In this document: one piece after another, positions 24,692 through 32,144 of the stretch
Position numbering within the stretch: position 1 is the stretch's first letter
Layout of the letters: each line of letters starts with the position of its first letter
Assembly (NCBI RefSeq): GCF_015704865.1
Contig: NZ_JADQTO010000049.1
Coordinates: forward strand, 1 to 42,465
Direction: 5' to 3'
Source of the DNA: Actinoplanes aureus
GTDB lineage: Bacteria; Actinomycetota; Actinomycetes; Mycobacteriales; Micromonosporaceae
DNA length: 42,465 nucleotides
Made by a program: the position numbers and the translations under genes
Notes under the pieces: generated by a model
Seen by the model: only the letters and a program-made list of their open reading frames with translations
Database searches by the model: none
Told to the model about the DNA's origin: nothing

Positions 24692-25744
24692 CTAGAACGT
24701 CGATCGCCAGGCCGCGCCGGCCGTGACCACCAGCAGGGTTCGGTCACGGCCGGTCGCGGCCACCGGTGTCTCGGGGACGGCGCGGGACTGCCAGTCCGCG
24801 CCGTCCGCGGAGATCCACAGGCCGCCGGCCACCGCCAGCAGGTGATCGCCGGTCGCGGTGAGGGACCGCACGCCGGTCGGTGCGCCGCCGAACGTGCCCA
24901 GCTCGGTCCAGGCGCCGCCGCGCAGCCGCCAGGTCGCGAACGTCGTGCCGCGCGGGCCGGCCGCCACCACGTCGTCGCCGACGCGTACCGCCCGTTGCAG
25001 TTCGGTCCAGTCCGCTCCGGCCGCCGGGGGGTCCGCGGACTCCCAGCGCCGGCCGTCCCGGCTGAACCAGGCCGCGGCCCGGTCGTCGCGGCCGCCGACC
25101 AGTGCCCACCGGCCATCCGGCAGGGCCACCGCGTCCCGGGCCACGGTCCGGCCGGAGGCGTCCGAGGCGAGGCCGGGCGCGTTCTCGAAGAGTGTGTAGC
25201 CGGTGCCGTCCGGGGAGAGCCAGGCGGCCGCGCCGGTCGATCGGTTCCCGGCCATCGCGAACCCGTCCGGCCCGGCGCTGAGGTGCGCCACATCCACCGC
25301 GGTGTCCCCGCCGTACGTCTCGAACGGCGCGGCGTTCTCCGCCATCCGGCCGTCCGGAAGCCGGCGCCAGGTGCTCACCCGCGGGTTGCCGTGTGCGCCG
25401 CCCGGTGCCGAGCCGAGCATCGCGACCCGCCCGGCCGCGCAGGCCACCGCGGAGATCACGTTCTGTGGGCCGTACTGGCTGGTGGGCAGCGGACTGAACC
25501 GGACCGGCTGCCAGGTGACGGCATCCGTGCTGGTCCAGGCGGCGGGGCGGGTCCGGCCGCCGGTGTCGCGGAGAGCGCCTGCGACGTACCAGAGGCCGTC
25601 GCAGTCGGCGGCGGCGTGCAACTCCACGCCACTCGCACCGGGAAGGTCGATCCGCTCCCAGGCCGGGACATCGGCAGGGCCGGTGCAGGCGGTGAGTACC
25701 GTCGCCAGAAACAGCGTGAACCGGCCACGCGCTCGGAGTCCCAT
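24692..25744 (-). CDS. Secreted lipoprotein, probable beta-propeller
   Basis: A 350-residue lipoprotein with a lipobox LTAC (Cys about 20). The rest is built of repeated blocks with motifs such as AAWTSTDAVTW, STWRRLPDGR, AAWLSPDGTGY, AAWFSRDGRRW and LWISADGADW, about 45-60 residues apart, as in BNR/sialidase-type propellers (Asp-box-like S-x-D-G-x-x-W). Enzyme activity is not implied: no catalytic residues are recognised. I chose the ATG at 25744 since the longer frame reads through the divergent promoter region. Confidence 0.78.
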   Translation of the reverse strand: MGLRARGRFTLFLATVLTACTGPADVPAWERIDLPGASGVELHAAADCDGLWYVAGALRDTGGRTRPAAWTSTDAVTWQPVRFSPLPTSQYGPQNVISAVACAAGRVAMLGSAPGGAHGNPRVSTWRRLPDGRMAENAAPFETYGGDTAVDVAHLSAGPDGFAMAGNRSTGAAAWLSPDGTGYTLFENAPGLASDASGRTVARDAVALPDGRWALVGGRDDRAAAWFSRDGRRWESADPPAAGADWTELQRAVRVGDDVVAAGPRGTTFATWRLRGGAWTELGTFGGAPTGVRSLTATGDHLLAVAGGLWISADGADWQSRAVPETPVAATGRDRTLLVVTAGAAWRSTF

Positions 25745-25820
25745 CAGTCGTTGAGGGTATCGGGCCTGGGCGGTTGGTAGCCTGGTCGGCGCTTCGAGGA
25801 CCGGAAGAAAAGGAAGTACG

Positions 25821-26708
25821 TTGAGCCGAACCCTGTTGGTGACCGGCGGTGCCGGATTTGTCGGCAGCGCGCTGATCAAGTCGCTGCTGACCGAGTACCC
25901 GGACGCGGCCATCGTCTCCCTGGACAACTACTTCACCGGCACACCGGAGAACCACGTCAACGACCCGCGGGTCAGCTACATCGACGGCTCGACCGTCGAC
26001 ATCGCGAAGATCTGGGCCGGTCAGGGCCTGACCGCCCCGGAGCTCGTGTTTCACATGGGCGAGTACTCGCGAATCGTCCAGTCCTTCGAGGATCACGATC
26101 TGACCTGGGACTTCAACCTGCTGGGGACCAAGGAGGTGGTGAAGTTCTCGGCCGGGCACGGCGCGAAGCTGATCTACGCCGGGTCCAGCTCGAAGTTCGG
26201 CAACGACGGGCAGGACGAGAACCTCAACCCGTACGCGTGGACCAAGGCCAAGAACATCGAGTACATCCGGAACTACTCGAACTGGTACGGCCTGGACTAC
26301 GCGATCACCTACTTCTACAACGTGTACGGGCCCGGACAGATCACCACCGGCAAGTACGCCACGGTGATCGGCATCTTCGAGCACCAGTACCTGGCCGGTG
26401 AACCGCTCACCGTGGTGTCCCCGGGCACACAGACCCGCGACTTCACCCACATCGACGACATCGTCCGCGGCCTGCTGCTGGTCGCCCGGAAGGGCTCGGG
26501 CGACGGCTACCTGCTCGGCGCCGGTCACGAGTGGCCCCTGCTCGACGTCGCCAAGATGTTCGGCTGCGAGTACCAGTTGGTTCCCGTGCGGCGCGGCGAG
26601 CGCACCCGGGGCCAGGCCGACATCACCAAGGCGATGGAGCTCGGCTGGCGCCCGGAGCGCAAGCTCGACGAGTACATCGCCGAGTTCGTGGCGGCTCACC
26701 CGCGCTGA
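25821..26708 (+). CDS. NAD-dependent epimerase/dehydratase (extended SDR)
   Basis: A 295-residue Rossmann-fold sugar-nucleotide enzyme. The NAD motif GGAGFVGS lies at about residues 9-16, the catalytic Ser in AGSSSKFG (about 124-131), and the Tyr-Lys pair in YAWTK (about 139-143). The C-terminal half resembles UDP-glucose 4-epimerase-like proteins (FTHIDDIVRGLL). The TTG at 25821 has AAGGAAG upstream and gives the expected N-terminus. Its product (probably a UDP- or dTDP-sugar) is unknown. It starts divergently from the lipoprotein gene. Confidence 0.9.
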   Translation: MSRTLLVTGGAGFVGSALIKSLLTEYPDAAIVSLDNYFTGTPENHVNDPRVSYIDGSTVDIAKIWAGQGLTAPELVFHMGEYSRIVQSFEDHDLTWDFNLLGTKEVVKFSAGHGAKLIYAGSSSKFGNDGQDENLNPYAWTKAKNIEYIRNYSNWYGLDYAITYFYNVYGPGQITTGKYATVIGIFEHQYLAGEPLTVVSPGTQTRDFTHIDDIVRGLLLVARKGSGDGYLLGAGHEWPLLDVAKMFGCEYQLVPVRRGERTRGQADITKAMELGWRPERKLDEYIAEFVAAHPR

Positions 26709-26782
26709 CCCCTCCGGCCCTCCGGCCCTTCCGGTCGCGAATCGGACGCATGAGTCGGCCCAGGGCGGGCATCCCCCGCTGC

Positions 26783-27418
26783 ATGGAGAAACGGATCCGG
26801 GTGGCCGTGGCGGACGATCATGAGCGTTTCGTCCGTGGCCTGGAGCTGCTGCTTCCCGAACTGAGCGGTGGGCGCGCGACCGTGGTGGCAACGGCCTGCG
26901 AGGCGGGGCAGGCCACGAGAGCGGTGCGCGAGGCCGTACCGGATCTGATATTCGTCGGTCTGCGCCTGCCGCCTGCCGGCGGACCGCGGGCGATCAGCGC
27001 GATCCGCCAGGCCGCACCACAGGCCCGCGTCCTGGCCGTCACCGACGACGACGAGCCGGGCCCGGTGATGGAAGCGGTCCGCGCCGGCGCGGCCGGCGTC
27101 CTGAGCCGCGGCGCCGACGTCGCCGAGCTGCGGCAGCCGTTGCTGGCCGCGCTGGACGGGTGGGCGGTGCTGCCGCCGTTCCTGCTGGCCGCGCTGGTCC
27201 AGCCAAGCCCTCCGCAGACCGCGGTCGCACATCTCGACGAGGCCGACCGGCGCCTGCTGCGCCTGATCGCCGGCGGCTCGTCAACCAACGAGATCGCCGG
27301 CCTGCTGCACGTCTCCGAACGCACCGTGAAGCGCCTGACCGCCTCGCTCCTGCGCAAGATCCACGTATCCAGCCGCACGGAGGCCGCCGCCCTGGCCGGC
27401 AGCGCCGGCCTGGTCTAG
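26783..27418 (+). CDS. NarL/LuxR-type response regulator with a degenerate receiver
   Basis: A 211-residue protein with a receiver-like domain (about 5-125) and a C-terminal LuxR helix-turn-helix (about 150-205; IAGGSSTNEIAGLLHVSERTV). The acidic pocket DDH (11-13) is present. The phospho-acceptor Asp is replaced by Gly (residue about 59, in LIFVGLRLP), and the conserved receiver Lys by Arg (GVLSRGAD). It is thus unlikely to be phosphorylated in the usual way. No histidine kinase is adjacent. The ATG at 26783 gives the usual N-terminus; an ATG at 26750 adds 11 residues. Confidence 0.88.
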   Translation: MEKRIRVAVADDHERFVRGLELLLPELSGGRATVVATACEAGQATRAVREAVPDLIFVGLRLPPAGGPRAISAIRQAAPQARVLAVTDDDEPGPVMEAVRAGAAGVLSRGADVAELRQPLLAALDGWAVLPPFLLAALVQPSPPQTAVAHLDEADRRLLRLIAGGSSTNEIAGLLHVSERTVKRLTASLLRKIHVSSRTEAAALAGSAGLV

Positions 27419-27472
27419 ACCCCTCCGGCCCGCACCGAGGCCGCCGAGTTGGCCAGCAGCCTGGTCCAGAGA
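27419..27472 (+). repeat. In-frame duplicate of the response regulator's C-terminal codons
   Basis: Just after the stop codon the same frame continues TPPARTEAAELASSLVQ, a near copy of the gene's last codons (RTEAAALAGSAGLV), 57 bp downstream. ACCCCTCCGGCCC occurs at 27419-27431 and again at 26708-26720, just before the gene. This looks like the scar of a tandem duplication and deletion. Confidence 0.65.
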
Positions 27473-27478
27473 GCCTTC

Positions 27479-27609
27479 GGTACGCGTGACCGGTCGCCCG
27501 GCCGAAACGATCCCGTCCCCGCTCTCCCGGCGCGAGCCCCGGCCTTCCCTCACCGCCCCAACGCGACCGCCGGGAAACAGCATCACCTGGCGGTTACGGC
27601 GGCGAACGT
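27479..27609 (-). repeat. Dispersed intergenic repeat, copy C (inverted)
   Basis: The reverse complement matches copies A and B: TGTTTCCCGGCGGTCGCG, GAGAGCGGGGACGGGATCG, and the end GGTCACGCGTACC. With copy B (27673-27773) it makes a large inverted repeat of about 98 bp arms and a loop of about 95 bp. The remaining sequence of 27419-27712 has no gene. Confidence 0.8.
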
Positions 27610-27672
27610 GGGCAATCGCCGTCGTCTACGTGGCGAGCAACCGCGCCGGGTCCTGCCCGCAGCGCGACGGAC

Positions 27673-27773
27673 TGGTGTTTCCCGGCGGTCGCGGTGGGGC
27701 AGTGCGCGGTGGTCAGCTCGCGCGGGAGAGCGGGGACGGGATCGTTTCGGCGGAACGGCCGGTCACGCGTACC
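27673..27773 (+). repeat. Dispersed intergenic repeat, copy B
   Basis: Same family as copies A and C. It overlaps the last ~20 codons of the minus-strand CtaG-like gene, so the repeat supplies that protein's C-terminal tail (VRVTGRSAETIPSPLSRAS). Confidence 0.8.
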
Positions 27774-28465
27774 TCAAAGGGAGCGTGAGCGGACCTTCTT
27801 GGGGTGCGGGACTGCACGACGGCGAAGGCGAGCAGCAGCTCCGCGAGGTCGCCGCCGTAGTACATGAGGGTGGCGGCGGTGCGCTGGTCGTCGCCGGGCG
27901 CGGTCGCGTAGAGGATCTGCGCGAAGATGGCGTGGGCGGCGATCGCTACGCCGAGGATCACCAGGCGCACCGGCACCGTGGGACGATGCGGTGCCGGGTC
28001 CGCTCCGGCGATCACCCAGGCGAACAGGCAGCCGGCGAGTAGGAAGTGCGCTAGGACCAGCGGGTGCGCGTGTGCCGCGGGCAGGGCCAGCAGCGGCAGG
28101 CCGCCGATCACCAGGACCAGCGCGGTCACCGGGTGGGCCATGAAGCGGGCCGGGCCGGAGCGCAGGAGCCGGGTCAGGCGCCGGGCCGTGGGCACCGGGA
28201 GGGTACGCAGCAGCAGCGTCACCGGCGCTCCGAGGATCAGACCCAGCGGGGCGATCATGGCGATCAGCAGGTGGCCGCGCATGTGGTCGGTCATGCTGTG
28301 TGCCGGCAGGGCGAGGCCGATCAGCAGGACGACGCAGCCGGTCAGGAACGAGGCGGCGCGCCACCGGCTCCAGCCCGGGGCGTGCAGTGCGGTCAGCTCG
28401 TACCCGAACGCCAGAAGCAGGACCAGCAGCAAGCCCGCGCCGCCGCCGGGAGAGTGAGCGGTCAC
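27713..28465 (-). CDS. CtaG-like cytochrome c oxidase assembly protein
   Basis: A 250-residue membrane protein (caa3_CtaG family) with about six or seven helices. Family signatures are the HSMTDHMRGHLLIAMIAPLG His-rich motif (about residues 53-72), LLRTLPVPTARRLTRL and AHPLVLAHFLLAGCLFAWVI. These proteins help insert copper into heme-copper oxidases. The GTG at 28465 overlaps the stop of the DUF2243 gene (GTGA), so the two are coupled. The last 20 residues are encoded by a dispersed repeat and are unlike the family. Confidence 0.88.
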   Translation of the reverse strand: MTAHSPGGGAGLLLVLLLAFGYELTALHAPGWSRWRAASFLTGCVVLLIGLALPAHSMTDHMRGHLLIAMIAPLGLILGAPVTLLLRTLPVPTARRLTRLLRSGPARFMAHPVTALVLVIGGLPLLALPAAHAHPLVLAHFLLAGCLFAWVIAGADPAPHRPTVPVRLVILGVAIAAHAIFAQILYATAPGDDQRTAATLMYYGGDLAELLLAFAVVQSRTPRRSAHAPFEVRVTGRSAETIPSPLSRAS

Positions 28466-28914
28466 GGCGCCGCGCGCCGTTGGAGTGCCCACCCGGCGCC
28501 GATCAGCGCGGCGCCCAGGGCCAGGAAGCCCAGGTCCCACCCGAGCTGGTGCGGGCCGGGATGGACGTGATGCACGCCGAGGATCTGATGGTCGATCAGG
28601 CCCTCGACGAGGTTGAACAGACCCCAGCCGACCAGCGCCCAGCCCCACAGCGCGCCGGACGTCCAGGCCTGCCGGTGATTCCGGGTGACCCGGGCGTAGA
28701 GCGTGCCGATGCCGGCGAGGACGAAAAGCCACGCCACCACGTGGAACAGGCCGTCCCACAGGGTGTTCATCCGCAGGCCCGGCAGGGTGTCCGGGGAGCG
28801 CCAGCTGGAGAGCATGTGATGCCACTGGAGGACTTGGTGGAGCACGATGCCGTCGAGGAATCCACCGAGGCCGATGCCGAGCAGCAGGCCCGGGGTGCGT
28901 AGCAGGCGTCTCAT
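28462..28914 (-). CDS. DUF2243 membrane protein
   Basis: A 150-residue integral membrane protein with four hydrophobic segments. The family's His-rich motifs are present: GIVLHQVLQWHHM (about residues 23-35) and the VEGLIDHQILGVHHVHPGPHQ stretch near 103-122. Function is unknown. The His clusters facing one side of the membrane suggest metal or heme binding (inference). It is translationally coupled to a CtaG-like gene, which points to a role in oxidase or copper handling. Confidence 0.88.
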   Translation of the reverse strand: MRRLLRTPGLLLGIGLGGFLDGIVLHQVLQWHHMLSSWRSPDTLPGLRMNTLWDGLFHVVAWLFVLAGIGTLYARVTRNHRQAWTSGALWGWALVGWGLFNLVEGLIDHQILGVHHVHPGPHQLGWDLGFLALGAALIGAGWALQRRAAP

Positions 28915-28963
28915 GCGAGCCGACTACCCCTCCCGGGCCTGCGTATACCTTGGACCCGGCGGA

Positions 28964-30454
28964 TCAGCCGGTGGCTCGTGGGCGGGTCGAGACGGCGGAC
29001 AGCGGCGTCGCCACGTCCTCCAGCGACTTGCCCTCGGCGTCGATGCCGATGATCCATTCGACGATGCCGCCGACCGCCATGACCGCGGCGCCGATCAGGA
29101 AGCCGATGAAGAGCCGGCCGGGGTCCTCGCCCTCGCCGATGAGCGCGCCGTAGAAGACCGGGCCGATGGCGCCGAAGCACTGCGCGATGGCGAAGAAGAC
29201 CGCGATGGCCTGGGCCCGGATCTCCAGCGGGAAGATCTCGCTGACCGTCAGGTACGCCGAGCTGGCACCCGCCGACGCGAAGAAGAAGATGACGCTCCAG
29301 GCGATCGTCTGCGTCGTCGCGTTCAGCACACCCTGATGGAAGAGCACCGCGGTGATCGCCAGCAGGACGCCGGAGAGGATGTAGGTGCCGGCGATCATCT
29401 TGCGCCGGCCGACCGTGTCGAAGAGCCGGCCGATGGTGAGCGGACCGATCAGGTTGCCGGCCGCGAAAGCCACCAGGTAGAGCGGAGCGGTCTTCTCGTC
29501 GACACCGTAGAACTTGGTCAGCACCAGCGTGTAGGTGAAGAAGATCGCGTTGTACAGGAACGACTGCGTGATCATGAGCGTGGCACCCAGCGTCGACCGG
29601 GAGGGATAGACCCGGAACAGCACCCGCAGCAGCGAGAGATAGCCGTGCGGCCGGCTGGGCCGGATGTCGATCGCCTTCGACTCGTCCAGCGGCGGCAGCG
29701 TCTGGCCGGAGGCCTCGACGGCCCGCTCGATCCGGGCGATGTTCTCCTCGGCCTCGTCCTCGCGGCCGTGCATGATCAGCCAGCGCGGGCTCTCCGGCAG
29801 GTGCCGGCGCAGGCCCCAGATGGCCAGACCGATGACCGGGCCGATCAGGAAGCCGATCCGCCAGGCCCAGTTCAGGTCCATGTTGTTGAGCAGGATGTAG
29901 GTGCCGAGCGTGCCGATGATCGCGCCACCCCAGTAGGTGCCGTTGACACCGATGTCGACGCGCCCGCGGTACTTGGCCGGCATCATCTCGTCGATCGCGG
30001 AGTTGATCGCGGCGTATTCGCCGCCGATACCGGCTCCGGCGATGAATCTCGTGAGATACAGGAAGACCAGCGCGGCAGGGCCGTTACCCCAGGTCAACGC
30101 GGTGAGTGCGTTGCCGCCGAGGTAGACCCCGAGGGTGATGATGAACAGGTTCTTGCGGCCGAGCGCGTCGGAGAGCCGGCCGAAGAAGAGCGCGCCGAAC
30201 ACCTCGCCGAGCAGATAGACAGTGGCAATGAGGCCGACCTGGGTCGAACTCAAAGCCAACGTCTCCTGCTCGGCCAGGACCGGGCCGACCGCGCTGGCCA
30301 CGGTGATCTCGAGTCCATCGAGGACCCACGCCGTGCCCAGCGCCAGGATGATCCGGGTGTGGAACGGTGACCAGCTCAGCCGGTCGATGCGGGCCGGTAT
30401 CAGACTCCGGATGGTTCCGGAGGCGGGGGCCTGAGAGCCGAGGTCCTGCGCCAT
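28964..30454 (-). CDS. MFS sugar-porter-type transporter
   Basis: A 496-residue permease with 12 membrane segments. Motifs of the sugar porter/metabolite:H+ symporter group are GRLSDALGRKNLF (about residue 85), the LTRFIAGAGIGGEYAAINS region, PESPRWL before the central loop and GRLFDTVGRRKMI in the second half. The ATG at 30454 has GGAGG 7 nt upstream; the GTG at 30460 is less well spaced. The substrate (sugar, aromatic acid or other) cannot be determined. Confidence 0.92.
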   Translation of the reverse strand: MAQDLGSQAPASGTIRSLIPARIDRLSWSPFHTRIILALGTAWVLDGLEITVASAVGPVLAEQETLALSSTQVGLIATVYLLGEVFGALFFGRLSDALGRKNLFIITLGVYLGGNALTALTWGNGPAALVFLYLTRFIAGAGIGGEYAAINSAIDEMMPAKYRGRVDIGVNGTYWGGAIIGTLGTYILLNNMDLNWAWRIGFLIGPVIGLAIWGLRRHLPESPRWLIMHGREDEAEENIARIERAVEASGQTLPPLDESKAIDIRPSRPHGYLSLLRVLFRVYPSRSTLGATLMITQSFLYNAIFFTYTLVLTKFYGVDEKTAPLYLVAFAAGNLIGPLTIGRLFDTVGRRKMIAGTYILSGVLLAITAVLFHQGVLNATTQTIAWSVIFFFASAGASSAYLTVSEIFPLEIRAQAIAVFFAIAQCFGAIGPVFYGALIGEGEDPGRLFIGFLIGAAVMAVGGIVEWIIGIDAEGKSLEDVATPLSAVSTRPRATG

Positions 30455-30554
30455 GAACACACCTCCAAGGTCGTGATGTCGTCACGAAGTACCCAGGAAG
30501 TTCACAGCTACCCATGGCGGTTTAGTCCCCGCTCCTCGAGGTAAGCCCTCGGAC

Positions 30555-30977
30555 GTGCGTACCAGGATGGCTTTTTTGATTGTTGTGCCGATCGCGGCCG
30601 GAGCCGCGATCGTGGCCCGGAAGCGACGCTCGGCTCGCGCCGGCGACGGCGGACATCGCCATGTGGTGACCGTCTACCGGCCTCTGCCCGAGTTGGAGAG
30701 CGCGCCGCTGCCCGGGTCACTGAAGGAGATCGCGGACCGGGTCGAGGTTCAGCTGCGAGCCGCGCCCGGTGACCGCGGCACCGAGATCGCCGTACGCATC
30801 CCCGAAGGATCCGACGTCACCAGCGGGGAGGTACGCCGCGCCCTGCGAGAGACCCGCTCCCTGCTGGAGGCCGGTGACGTCCTGCTGCCCTACGGACCGG
30901 CCACCACGGTGCCGACCCTGTGGAACCGGCCGTTGCAGGCCGCCACCCGGCGCGGCCGTGAGGGAGGGCTGCTGTGA
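30555..30977 (+). CDS. Short membrane-anchored protein coupled to the zinc dehydrogenase
   Basis: A 140-residue protein with one N-terminal hydrophobic segment (about 5-22) and a soluble domain. The segment from VEVQLRAAPGDRGTEIAVRI through EVRRALRETRSLLEAGDVLL to the Arg-rich tail resembles the C-terminal half of SRPBCC-type proteins often found beside zinc alcohol dehydrogenases, but the N-terminal half is missing. Function is unknown. Its TGA overlaps the next gene's GTG (GTGA). The start at GTG 30555 is moderately certain. Confidence 0.7.
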   Translation: MRTRMAFLIVVPIAAGAAIVARKRRSARAGDGGHRHVVTVYRPLPELESAPLPGSLKEIADRVEVQLRAAPGDRGTEIAVRIPEGSDVTSGEVRRALRETRSLLEAGDVLLPYGPATTVPTLWNRPLQAATRRGREGGLL

Positions 30978-32143
30978 AGGCGCTGCAATGGCTGGGCGTG
31001 AACAAGCTGGCGGTGGGCAACGTCCCGGACCCGGAACTGCGCAACCCCGGCGACATGATCGTCAAGGTGACCCGGACCGTGACCTGCGGTTCTGACCTGC
31101 ACCTGCTGGGCGGCTACATCCCCTTCATGCAGAAGGGTGACGTGCTCGGCCACGAATTCCTCGGCGAGGTCGTCGAGGTGGGCCCGGACGTGCGCCGGCA
31201 CCGGGTCGGCGACCGGGTGGTGGTCTCGTCCTTCATCGCCTGCGGCAGCTGCTGGTACTGCGACCAGAAGCTCTACTCGCTCTGCGACAACGGCAACACC
31301 AACCCGGCCATCACCGAGACGCTGTGGGGCCAGGCGCCGAGCGGTTGCTACGGCTACTCGCACGCGATGGGCGGCAACGCCGGCAGCCACGCCGAGTACA
31401 TCCGGGTGCCGTTCGCCGACGTGGGCGCGTTCACCATCCCGGACGAGGTGAGCGACGAGCGTGCCGTGTTCGCGTCCGACTCCGCGTCGACCGGTTGGAT
31501 GGGAGCGGACCTCGGTGGCGTACAGCCCGGTGACGTGGTGGCGGTCTGGGGTGCCGGGGCGGTGGGCCAGATGGCGGCCCGGGCAGCGGTCCTGCTCGGC
31601 GCCAACCGGGTGATCGTGATCGACCGCCTCGACAACCGCCTGCACCAGGTGGAGAAGCACATCGGCGCCGAGACGCTCAATTACGAGAGCACCGACGTCG
31701 CCGCCGAACTGCGGGAGCGCAGCGGTGGCCGGGGCCCGGACGTCTGCATCGAGGCGGTCGGCATGGAAGCACACTCGCCGGGCCTGCAATTCGGGTACGA
31801 CCAGCTGAAACAGCAGCTGCGGATGCAGACCGACCGGCCGGTGGCGGTGCGCGACGCGATCCACGCCTGCCGCAAGGGCGGCTCGGTCTTCGTCCTCGGC
31901 GTCTTCGCCGGCTTCGTCGACAAGTTCCCGCTCGGCGCCCTGATGAACAAGGGCCTCACCGTGCGGGGCGCCCAGATGCACGGCCAGCGCTACATCCCGA
32001 TGTTGCTGCAACGGATGGCGAAGGGCGAACTGACCACGGAACACCTCGCCACGCACGTGATGCCGCTGGACTCGGCGCCCGAGGGCTACCGCATCTTCAA
32101 GGAGAAGGAGGACGGCTGCGTACGGGCGGTCTTCCTCCCGTAG
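30974..32143 (+). CDS. Zinc-dependent alcohol/formaldehyde dehydrogenase-like protein
   Basis: A 389-residue MDR oxidoreductase. The catalytic zinc ligands lie in TCGSDLH (about residues 37-43) and GHEFLGEV (about 59-66), the structural zinc site is CGSCWYCDQKLYSLC (about 90-104), and the NAD(P) motif is GAGAVGQMAARAA (about 195-207). The layout is that of the glutathione-independent formaldehyde dehydrogenase-like group. Substrate is uncertain. Its GTG start overlaps the upstream short gene. Its 3' end lies 1 bp from the convergent radical SAM gene. Confidence 0.9.
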   Translation: MKALQWLGVNKLAVGNVPDPELRNPGDMIVKVTRTVTCGSDLHLLGGYIPFMQKGDVLGHEFLGEVVEVGPDVRRHRVGDRVVVSSFIACGSCWYCDQKLYSLCDNGNTNPAITETLWGQAPSGCYGYSHAMGGNAGSHAEYIRVPFADVGAFTIPDEVSDERAVFASDSASTGWMGADLGGVQPGDVVAVWGAGAVGQMAARAAVLLGANRVIVIDRLDNRLHQVEKHIGAETLNYESTDVAAELRERSGGRGPDVCIEAVGMEAHSPGLQFGYDQLKQQLRMQTDRPVAVRDAIHACRKGGSVFVLGVFAGFVDKFPLGALMNKGLTVRGAQMHGQRYIPMLLQRMAKGELTTEHLATHVMPLDSAPEGYRIFKEKEDGCVRAVFLP

Positions 32144-32144
32144 C

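Noticed and set aside
28466..28825. Upstream extension of the CtaG-like gene to 28825
   Set aside because: The added residues are an out-of-frame reading of the DUF2243 gene. The GTG at 28465 overlapping the DUF2243 stop is the sensible start.
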